Notes under the pieces: model-generated | What the model was told of the DNA's origin: nothing | Seen by the model: only the letters and a program-made list of their open reading frames with translations | Databases searched by the model: none | Translations under genes and position numbers: made by a program | NCBI RefSeq assembly: GCF_030042015.1 | Contig: NZ_JASIAL010000277.1 | Coordinates: 1 to 10,891, forward strand | Origin: Trebonia sp030042015 | Lineage (GTDB): Bacteria > Actinomycetota > Actinomycetes > Streptosporangiales > Streptosporangiaceae | DNA: 10,891 nucleotides | Direction: 5' to 3' | Shown here: positions 5,863-10,891 of the stretch, in pieces | Position numbering within the stretch: the first letter of the stretch is position 1 | Layout of the letters: each line of letters begins with the position of its first letter

Positions 5863-7202
5863 CCGCCGAAACCGCCGGGACCGCCGAGAGCCGCGGGCCT
5901 GCGGTCCGGCTGGACGAGGTCGGCCGCGCGATCGCGGACATAGCCGCCGGCCGCCCGGTCGTCGTGGCGGACGACGCCAACAGGGAGAACGAGGGCGACA
6001 TCATCTTCGCCGCGAGCAAGGCGACCCCCGAGTTGCTCGCGTTCATGATCCGCTACACCAGCGGCGTGATCTGCGCGCCCATGACCGGCGAGGACCTGGA
6101 CCGGCTGCAGCTCCCGCTGATGACCACCCAGAACACCGAGCGCATGCGCACCGCGTTCACCGTCACCGTGGACGCCCGCCAGGACGTGACCACCGGCATC
6201 TCCGCCAGCGACCGCACCACCACGATCAGGAAGCTCGCCGACCCCGCAAGCAGCGCTGCGGACTTCGTCCGACCCGGCCACATCTTCCCGCTGCGGTACG
6301 CCGAGGGCGGCGTGCTCGCCCGCCCCGGCCACACCGAGGCCGCGGTGGACCTGGCCAGGCTCGCCGGCCTGCCGCCGGCCGGCGTGCTCGCCGAGGTGGT
6401 CAACGACGACGGCACGATGATGCGGCTGCCGAAGCTGCGCCAGTTCGCGGACTCCCACGGCCTCGCGCTGATCTCGATCGAGCAGCTCGCGGACTATCGC
6501 CGCCGCACCGAGCGCCTGGTCACCCGGGTCGCGCAGACCCAGATCCCGAACTCACACGGCAGGTGGCGCGCCTACGGGTACCGCAGCGACGTCGACCACG
6601 CCGAACATCTCGCGCTCGTCCTCGGCGACATCGGCGACGGCAGCGACGTGCTGACCCGGGTGCACTCCGAATGTCTCACCGGCGACGTGCTCGGCTCGCA
6701 GCGCTGCGACTGCGGCGCGCAGCTCCAGGCGGCGATGGCGGCGATCGCCGAGCGGGGCCGCGGCGTGGTCCTCTACCTGCGGGGCCATGAGGGCCGCGGC
6801 ATCGGGCTGCTCAGCAAGCTGCAGGCCTACGCGCTGCAGGACGCCGGCGCCGACACCGTGGACGCGAACCTCAAGCTCGGGCTGCCGGTGGACGCACGCG
6901 AGTACTCGGTGGCCGCCCAGCTGCTTGCCGACCTCGGCGTGCGCTCGGTGCGGCTGCTGACCAACAACCCGGCGAAGGTGGACGCGCTCGCCCAGCACGG
7001 CTTCGGCGTCACGCGCATCCCGCTGCCGCCGCTGCCGACGCCGCACAACCTCCGGTACCTGACGGCCAAGCGGGACCGCCTGGGGCACCAGATCACCCTG
7101 TGCAGGGACGACCTCCCGGACCCCCCGCAGAGCATTACGCCGAACGGACACGCGGTTCCCGCCCCGGCGGTCGTTCCTGTCACGGGAGAGAAAGCAGGAT
7201 GA
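5859..7202 (+). CDS. ribBA: Bifunctional 3,4-dihydroxy-2-butanone-4-phosphate synthase / GTP cyclohydrolase II
   Basis: The protein makes both riboflavin building blocks: DHBP plus formate from ribulose 5-phosphate, and the diaminopyrimidine phosphate from GTP. It has 447 residues. The DHBP synthase domain spans about 16-213, with DDANRENEGDIIF (38-50), RPGHIFPLRY (138-147) and RPGHTEAAVDLARLAG (155-170). The GTP cyclohydrolase II domain spans about 219-411. Its zinc ligands are Cys272, Cys283 and Cys285 (HSECLTGDVLGSQRCDCG), followed by GHEGRGIGLLSKLQAYALQD (309-328) and LLTNNPAKV (366-374). A tail of about 35 residues after GH at 409-410 is Pro-rich. The GTG start shares GTGA (5859-5862) with the ribE stop and has GGAGG 6 nt upstream (5848-5852). 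The ATGA overlap at 7199-7202 links it to ribH. The frame is open upstream to 5367, but that part lies inside ribE. Confidence 0.96.
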   Translation: MTAETAGTAESRGPAVRLDEVGRAIADIAAGRPVVVADDANRENEGDIIFAASKATPELLAFMIRYTSGVICAPMTGEDLDRLQLPLMTTQNTERMRTAFTVTVDARQDVTTGISASDRTTTIRKLADPASSAADFVRPGHIFPLRYAEGGVLARPGHTEAAVDLARLAGLPPAGVLAEVVNDDGTMMRLPKLRQFADSHGLALISIEQLADYRRRTERLVTRVAQTQIPNSHGRWRAYGYRSDVDHAEHLALVLGDIGDGSDVLTRVHSECLTGDVLGSQRCDCGAQLQAAMAAIAERGRGVVLYLRGHEGRGIGLLSKLQAYALQDAGADTVDANLKLGLPVDAREYSVAAQLLADLGVRSVRLLTNNPAKVDALAQHGFGVTRIPLPPLPTPHNLRYLTAKRDRLGHQITLCRDDLPDPPQSITPNGHAVPAPAVVPVTGEKAG

Positions 7203-7675
7203 GCGGAGCGGGGCGCCCACAGCTCGAGACCGTGGACGCCGCTGACCTGACGCTTGCGATCGCGGGCACGCGGTGGCACGCGGAAATCGCCGATTCCCTG
7301 GTTGACCGGGCCAGCGCCGCGGCGAAGGCCTGCGGGGTCGAAGACGTGCTCGTGGTCCGCGTGGCCGGCGCGGTCGAGCTCCCCGTCGTGGCGGCGGAGC
7401 TGGCCAGGCACTTCGACGCCGTGGCGTGCCTCGGCGCGGTCATTCGCGGCGGCACCCCGCACTTTGAGTACGTCTGCGACGCGGTGACCGCCGGGCTGAC
7501 CCGGGTGGCGCTTGACGCGGGAACTCCCGTCGGGAACGGCGTGCTGACGTGTAATACCCTGCAGGAGGCCCGCGATCGGTGCGGGCTGCCTGACAGCAGC
7601 GAGGACAAGGGATGGGAGGCGGTCGTGGCAGCGCTGGACACCGCGCTCCTGCTGCGCTCCATCCGCCGACATTGA
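7199..7675 (+). CDS. ribH: 6,7-dimethyl-8-ribityllumazine synthase
   Basis: The enzyme condenses the ribitylaminopyrimidinedione with DHBP to form dimethylribityllumazine, the substrate of RibE; the family assembles into pentamers or 60-mers. The 158 residues closely follow mycobacterial RibH: LAIAGTRWHAEIADSL (19-34), VAGAVELPVVA (55-65), VIRGGTPHFEYVCDAVTAGL (81-100) with the catalytic His88, GNGVLTCNTLQEARDRCG (112-129) and SSEDKGWEAVVAAL (133-146). The VIRGE position of many homologues is VIRGG here. The start shares ATGA with the ribBA stop, so translation is coupled. The stop is followed within 2 nt by the GC hairpin block. Confidence 0.96.
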   Translation: MSGAGRPQLETVDAADLTLAIAGTRWHAEIADSLVDRASAAAKACGVEDVLVVRVAGAVELPVVAAELARHFDAVACLGAVIRGGTPHFEYVCDAVTAGLTRVALDAGTPVGNGVLTCNTLQEARDRCGLPDSSEDKGWEAVVAALDTALLLRSIRRH

Positions 7676-7676
7676 T

Positions 7677-7700
7677 GTCCGGGGGGGCGACCCCCCGGAC
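7677..7700 (+). terminator. Terminator-like hairpin at the end of the rib operon
   Basis: GTCCGGGGGG (7677-7686) pairs perfectly with CCCCCCGGAC (7691-7700) around GCGA, a GNRA tetraloop, 2 nt past the ribH stop. A C-run rather than a U-run follows. The position and stability suggest a transcription end for ribE-ribBA-ribH or an mRNA 3' end stabiliser. The hairpin is the head of the first repeat unit. Confidence 0.55.
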
Positions 7701-7890
7701 CCCCCCGGCTGCGCCTAACGGCGCACTTGCCTCTGTGGTGCCTGCGGCTCGTCGCTGCTAGTCCGGGGGCGACCCCCCGGACCCCCCGGCTGCGCCTAAC
7801 GGCGCACCTGCTCCGGGGAGACTGTCCCCGCTAGCCCGGCTGCGCCTTGACGGCGCACCTGCCCCTGTGGTGCCTGCGGCTCCTGGCTGC
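7677..7890 (+). repeat. Three-unit imperfect tandem array of GC hairpins between ribH and hisG
   Basis: Unit A (about 7677-7760) and unit B (about 7761-7832) both begin with a GTCC-G-run/C-run-GGAC hairpin, then CGGCTGCGCCTAACGGCGCAC, which folds as a 6-bp stem with a TAAC loop. Unit C (about 7833-7890) lacks the first hairpin but keeps the second as TGCGCC-TTGAC-GGCGCA (7841-7857). An 18-nt word, CTGTGGTGCCTGCGGCTC, is identical in units A (7733-7750) and C (7865-7882). Unit B has instead a CGGGGA/TCCCCG hairpin (7814-7830). No gene fits in this 262-bp gap. It looks like an intergenic repeat family; copies elsewhere cannot be judged from this window. Confidence 0.8.
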
Positions 7891-7955
7891 TCGCGGTCGC
7901 CCGATCCTCCCATGTCCCCCGCCCCTCACCCGCCGCGATGAGAGAGACTTTCCCC

Positions 7956-8831
7956 ATGCTTTCACTGGTTTTGCCCAAGGGCTCGCTGGAAAAGGCCACC
8001 CTCGACCTGTTCGACGCCGCCGACCTCACCGTCCAGCGGGCATCCGACCGCGACTACCACGCCTCGATCGACGACCCGCGCATCGACCGCGTGCGGTTCC
8101 TGCGCCCGCAGGAGATCCCGTCCTACCTGGAGCGCGGGCTGTTCGACATCGGCATCACCGGCCGGGACTGGATCACCGAGACCGAAGCGGACGTCGTCTC
8201 GCTCGGCGAGCTCCAGTACTCCAAGGCCACGTCTAACCCGGTGCGCGTGGTGCTCGCGGTGCCGGACGGCTCGCCCTGGAAGACCGCCGCCGACCTGCCT
8301 GAGGGCATCAGGATCTCGACGGAGTTTCCGTCGCTGACCGCGCGCTTCCTCGCCGAGCACGGCGTGCGGGCGATGGTGGTCCCCTCGTACGGAGCGACCG
8401 AGGCCAAGGTCCCTGACATCGTGGACGCGATCGTCGACCTTACCGAGACCGGGTCGTCGCTACGCAAGAACGGGCTGCGCATCCTGGACACCCTGCTGAC
8501 CAGTTACACCGAACTGGTGGCCTGCCCGTCGTCCTACGCCAGCCAGGACAAGCGGGGGGCGATGGAGGACATCGCGCTGCTGCTGCGCGGCGCCATCCAG
8601 GCGCGCGGCAACGTGCTGCTCAAGCTCAACGTGCCAGCCGTCAAGCTGGCGGCGGTCACCCAGATGCTGCCCGCGATGTCCTCGCCGACGATCACCTCGC
8701 TCGCCTCGGGCGACATGAACGCGGTCGAGACCGTGGTCCCCAAGCGCGGCGTCAACACCCTCATCCCCGCCCTCAAGGCGGCCGGCGCGCAGGACATCCT
8801 GGAGATCCCGATCTCCAAGATCGTCGAGTGA
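7956..8831 (+). CDS. hisG: ATP phosphoribosyltransferase (long-form HisG)
   Basis: This enzyme catalyses the first step of histidine synthesis, joining ATP and PRPP to phosphoribosyl-ATP, and is the usual target of histidine feedback. From the ATG at 7956 it has 291 residues: MLSLVLPKGSLEKATLDLF at the N-terminus, LRPQEIPSYLERGLFDIGITGRDW (about 49-72), the PRPP loop DAIVDLTETGSSLR (about 157-170) and a C-terminal ACT-like regulatory domain (about 218-291) ending GAQDILEIPISKIVE. The second of two in-frame ATGs (7938, 7956) is preferred because MLxLxLPKGSL is the family start and GAGAGA (7942-7947) lies 8 nt before it. The sequence is unlike mycobacterial HisG, which reads MLRVAVPNKGAL and lacks ETGSSLR. 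hisE is not beside it. Confidence 0.93.
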   Translation: MLSLVLPKGSLEKATLDLFDAADLTVQRASDRDYHASIDDPRIDRVRFLRPQEIPSYLERGLFDIGITGRDWITETEADVVSLGELQYSKATSNPVRVVLAVPDGSPWKTAADLPEGIRISTEFPSLTARFLAEHGVRAMVVPSYGATEAKVPDIVDAIVDLTETGSSLRKNGLRILDTLLTSYTELVACPSSYASQDKRGAMEDIALLLRGAIQARGNVLLKLNVPAVKLAAVTQMLPAMSSPTITSLASGDMNAVETVVPKRGVNTLIPALKAAGAQDILEIPISKIVE

Positions 8832-8832
8832 T

Positions 8833-8845
8833 CGCCAGCCTGGCG
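8833..8845 (+). other. Short inverted repeat just after hisG
   Basis: CGCCAG (8833-8838) and CTGGCG (8840-8845) are reverse complements around one C, beginning 1 nt past the hisG stop. The stem is short and no T-run follows, so it may only pause polymerase or stabilise the mRNA end. The remaining 57 nt to the xdhC-like gene show no clear promoter. Confidence 0.3.
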
Positions 8846-8902
8846 GGCATAGCGAGCCCTCGCGTACCGTTGTTGCAGGCGGTAGAACCGTGAGGTGGGG
8901 TA

Positions 8903-10024
8903 TTGCGTGACATCCTGAACACGATCACCAAGTGGTGGGAGTCGGGCGAGACGTTCGGCCTCGCCACGGTGGTCCGGACGTTCCGCAGCGCGCCGCGCGA
9001 CCCCGGGGCAGCGCTGGCGGTCGCGCCGGGCGGCGAGGTGATCGGCAGCGTGTCGGGCGGCTGTGTCGAGGGTGCCGTCTACGAACTGTCTACGGAGGTG
9101 TCCGCGAGCGGGCACCCGGTGCTGCAGACATACGGGGTCAGTGATGACGACGCGTTCGCCGTCGGCCTGACCTGCGGCGGCATCCTGGACATCTTCGTCG
9201 AGCCAGTCAGCAGGCAGCGCTTTCCCGAACTCGGCGACATCGCCGCGGCCGTGGACCGCGGTGAACCCGTGGCCGTGGCCACGGTGATCTCAGGTCCCGG
9301 CCAGATCGGCGCCCGCCGGGTGATCTGGGACGATGACGGTCGGCCGAGCACGGGCAGCCTGGGGGCAGGCGAGCGGCTCGACGCCGCCGTCGACGACGAC
9401 GTGCGCGGCATGCTGGCCCAGGGGCTGACCGGCATCCGCCGCTACGGCGAGCACGGCGAGCGCCGCGGCGACGAGCTCAGCGTGTTCGTGAACTCGTTCG
9501 CGCCGCCGCCGCGGATGTTCGTGTTCGGCGCGATCGACTTCGCGGCGGCCGTCGCGCGGGTCGGCAAGTTCCTCGGCTACCACGTGACCGTGTGCGACGC
9601 ACGCCCTGTCTTCGCCACCCGGTCCCGGTTCCCTGACGCGGACGAGGTCATCGTCGACTGGCCGCACCGGTTCCTGGCGGGAGCCGAGGTGGACGCGCGC
9701 ACGGTGATCTGCGTGCTCACCCACGACCCGAAGTTCGACGTGCCCGTCCTCGAGGTCGCGCTGCGCACCCCGGCCGGGTACATCGGCGCGATGGGCTCTC
9801 GGCGCACGCACGAGGACCGGCTGGAACGGCTGCGCGCTGTCGGCATGACCGAGCCAGAACTGGCGCGGCTGCGCTCGCCGATCGGCCTCGACCTGGGCGC
9901 CCGGACGCCCGAGGAGACGGCGGTATCCATCGCCGCCGAGCTGATCCAGCTCCGCTGGGGCGGCACCGGCCGCGCCCTCACCCAGACCGAGGGCCGCATC
10001 CACCACGAAACCGCCCACGCCTGA
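8903..10024 (+). CDS. XdhC/CoxI-family protein (molybdenum cofactor maturation factor)
   Basis: Members of this family bind and deliver mature, sulfurated molybdenum cofactor to xanthine dehydrogenase and CO dehydrogenase-type enzymes. The 373-residue protein has the N-terminal XdhC_CoxI domain (about 5-75) with TFRSAPRDPGAALAV (26-40) and GSVSGGCVEGAVYEL (48-62, conserved Cys54), a second Cys in GLTCGGILDIFVE (88-100), and a C-terminal Rossmann-like XdhC domain (about 203-350). The latter contains RMFVFGAIDFAAAVARV (204-220), ICVLTHDPKFD (269-279), YIGAMGSRRTHEDRL (293-307) and IGLDLGARTPEETAVSIAAE (327-346). The TTG at 8903 is chosen because GAGG (8892-8895) lies 7 nt upstream and no ATG or GTG in frame fits better. 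No molybdenum hydroxylase gene is in the window, so its client is unknown. It may share a transcript with hisG, 71 nt upstream. Confidence 0.9.
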   Translation: MRDILNTITKWWESGETFGLATVVRTFRSAPRDPGAALAVAPGGEVIGSVSGGCVEGAVYELSTEVSASGHPVLQTYGVSDDDAFAVGLTCGGILDIFVEPVSRQRFPELGDIAAAVDRGEPVAVATVISGPGQIGARRVIWDDDGRPSTGSLGAGERLDAAVDDDVRGMLAQGLTGIRRYGEHGERRGDELSVFVNSFAPPPRMFVFGAIDFAAAVARVGKFLGYHVTVCDARPVFATRSRFPDADEVIVDWPHRFLAGAEVDARTVICVLTHDPKFDVPVLEVALRTPAGYIGAMGSRRTHEDRLERLRAVGMTEPELARLRSPIGLDLGARTPEETAVSIAAELIQLRWGGTGRALTQTEGRIHHETAHA

Positions 10025-10347
10025 CCTCACCCCGTCCACGTCCGCGCCACCAGCCCCGGGGTCCGCACCCACCACCACCGCCGCCACCCTCGCTACCAGC
10101 CTCACTGTCGGCCGTTCACCAAGTGGCACCATGGCGCCGGGGCTACCGAAGTGCGGCATCGTGACGGGAGTTGCGCGCCGAAGCCGCGTCACTAGTCCGT
10201 ACGGCCGACCGTCCGTGTGCCACGCCGACGGGGCGGTGCCCCTGGCACAGTCCCGCTGGTCACAAGGGCCACTCACGTGCGACTTCGCACACTCCATGAC
10301 GATTTCGCCGCCCGTAATACCCGGTTTGTCCATGCAAGGAGATCCTG

Positions 10348-10551
10348 GTGGTTAATTCTGGTTCATGTGGCGCGCCGGCCGCGGCCGGGGCCGCCCCGTC
10401 ACGCCCCGGCGCAGTACCATGCCCGGCGGCACCCGGGCCGGCAATCCCGGCCGCCCGCCGCCGCGATACGTTCCGGGTTCGCGTCGTCATGCCAGCACAA
10501 ACCCCGAACACACCGCGAGGATCACCGCGGACCGCGAACGGCATGTGCTGA
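10348..10551 (+). CDS. Possible small protein of unknown function, Ala/Pro-rich
   Basis: AAGGAG (10336-10341) lies 6 nt before a GTG that opens 67 codons (MVNSGSCGAPAAAGAAPS at the start), which is one of the best ribosome sites in the window. Against it, the product is low in complexity, third positions are only about two-thirds GC compared with a clear excess in neighbouring genes, and I recognise no family. A second frame (10365-10661, 98 codons) overlaps it without its own ribosome site. It could be a leader peptide, a decayed gene or chance. Confidence 0.25.
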   Translation: MVNSGSCGAPAAAGAAPSRPGAVPCPAAPGPAIPAARRRDTFRVRVVMPAQTPNTPRGSPRTANGMC

Positions 10552-10696
10552 CCGGGGCATCCGGTACGGGCGTGATCCGCTATCTGCGCCAGAGCCGGGG
10601 ATTTGGCCACCAGGATCGCACAAAGTGTGCAAAGAAGACAGATGTTGCTGATGTGACGTAAGGGGTGGATGCCCGCGTGGCTGTGGCGGGACGACG

Positions 10697-10711
10697 CGCC
10701 GGATTCCGGCG
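10697..10711 (-). terminator. Short hairpin just after the methyltransferase gene
   Basis: CGCCGG (10697-10702) pairs with CCGGCG (10706-10711) around ATT, starting 2 nt past the methyltransferase stop in its direction. There is no T-run. It may act as a weak or U-less terminator. Confidence 0.35.
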
Positions 10712-10713
10712 GG

Positions 10714-10891
10714 TCACCGGGCAACCGTAGCCACGCACTCCACATGATGGGTCATCGGGAACGCGTCGAACGCGCGCAGCCCCGCCAGCGTCCAGCCCCG
10801 CTCGAGCAGCAGCCCGAGGTCGCGGGCCAGCGTGGCGGGGTCGCAGGACACGTACCCGAAGCGCTCGGCCCGGCTCTGGCCGGACAGGTAG
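10714..10891 (-). CDS. Class I SAM-dependent RNA methyltransferase, TrmA/RlmD family (partial, only the C-terminal 58 residues)
   Basis: These enzymes methylate C5 of a uridine in tRNA or 23S rRNA using S-adenosylmethionine. The visible C-terminus reads through RFGYVSCDPATLARDLGLL, which carries the family's catalytic Cys in an SC(D/N)P motif, and then AFDAFPMTHHVECVATVAR, whose HHVE holds the general-base Glu. The stop is TGA at 10714-10716 on the complement. The N-terminal TRAM and SAM-binding parts lie beyond the right edge, so the target (tRNA or rRNA) cannot be assigned. The gene converges on the long spacer. Confidence 0.93.
   Translation of the reverse strand, partial: YLSGQSRAERFGYVSCDPATLARDLGLLLERGWTLAGLRAFDAFPMTHHVECVATVAR

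Larger units (their letters stand above)
10025..10713. other. Long stretch without a convincing gene
   Basis: These 689 bp lie between the xdhC-like stop and the convergent methyltransferase stop. Several inverted repeats are present: GTGACG/CGTCAC (10161-10166 with 10187-10192), GTGCCA/TGGCAC (10217-10222 with 10243-10248, with CGCC/GGCG nested inside), GTGCGA/TCGCAC (10277-10290) and GCACA/TGTGC (10618-10630). The first two have loops of exactly 20 nt. A strong ribosome site at 10336-10341 precedes a short ORF, entered separately. Third codon positions in all frames are less GC-rich than in the real genes nearby. Confidence 0.5.

Noticed and set aside
4965..6458. 497-codon open frame on the minus strand opposite ribE and ribBA
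   Set aside because: It is antisense to strongly recognised rib genes and the FMN riboswitch, its product is Arg/Ala/Gly-rich without any family motif, and long antisense frames are expected at this GC content.
7677..7890. CRISPR-like array
   Set aside because: The repeats are long, variable and directly adjacent, with no regular unique spacers, and there are no cas genes.
7676..7955. Possible remnant of hisE between ribH and hisG
   Set aside because: No frame in the gap resembles phosphoribosyl-ATP pyrophosphatase; the sequence is GC hairpin repeats.
10260..10745. 161-codon minus-strand frame with a hydrophobic stretch followed by ALAQ, resembling a signal peptide
   Set aside because: Its ATG lies inside the methyltransferase coding region in another frame, the signal-like part has no start codon of its own just upstream, and the rest is low-complexity.
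10669..10891. ATG at 10669 with an AGGGG ribosome-like site opening a plus-strand frame to the edge
   Set aside because: It runs antisense through the clearly recognised methyltransferase C-terminus and gives a Gln/Arg/Pro-rich product without a motif.
1..10891. tRNA or rRNA genes, insertion sequences, phage or plasmid elements
   Set aside because: I saw no cloverleaf-like sequence, rRNA motif, transposase, integrase or target-site duplication by reading both strands.

Overview
The window comes from a high-GC actinomycete chromosome. Signs of this are very GC-rich third codon positions, GTG and TTG starts, a riboflavin operon of the Streptomyces/Mycobacterium kind, an actinobacterial-type soluble transhydrogenase and an ECF sigma factor with a fused zinc-binding and membrane tail. 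The genus cannot be fixed from the sequence alone.

Layout. Positions 1-1130 (minus) hold most of an ECF sigma factor gene that runs off the left edge. A 425-bp gene-free spacer with two strong hairpins follows. Positions 1556-3322 (minus) are a two-gene unit: a secreted lipoprotein of unknown function, then a HAD hydrolase 18 nt downstream. Divergent from these is sthA (3485-4888, plus). An FMN riboswitch (4979-5104) with a visible Shine-Dalgarno-masking hairpin then controls ribE-ribBA-ribH (5230-7675), whose genes overlap by 4 nt at each junction. A repeat-rich GC hairpin block (7677-7890) separates this operon from hisG (7956-8831). An XdhC/CoxI-family gene with a TTG start follows (8903-10024). 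A roughly 690-bp stretch without a convincing gene comes next, and the right edge (10714-10891, minus) is the C-terminus of a TrmA/RlmD-type RNA methyltransferase.

How the genes work together. RibBA makes both riboflavin precursors (the 4-carbon unit from ribulose 5-phosphate and the pyrimidine from GTP), RibH condenses the later intermediates to dimethylribityllumazine, and RibE dismutates that to riboflavin. The upstream riboswitch closes the feedback loop on FMN. ribD, a RibM/PnuX-type transporter and hisE are not in the window.

Most of the window is ordinary metabolism. The points most worth a second look are: the HisG, which does not look like the usual actinobacterial HisG and has no hisE beside it but a repeat block; the sigma factor fused to an anti-sigma-like zinc motif and a membrane segment; the detailed riboswitch expression platform; and the unexplained spacer before the methyltransferase. 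I did not find a clearly new multi-gene system.
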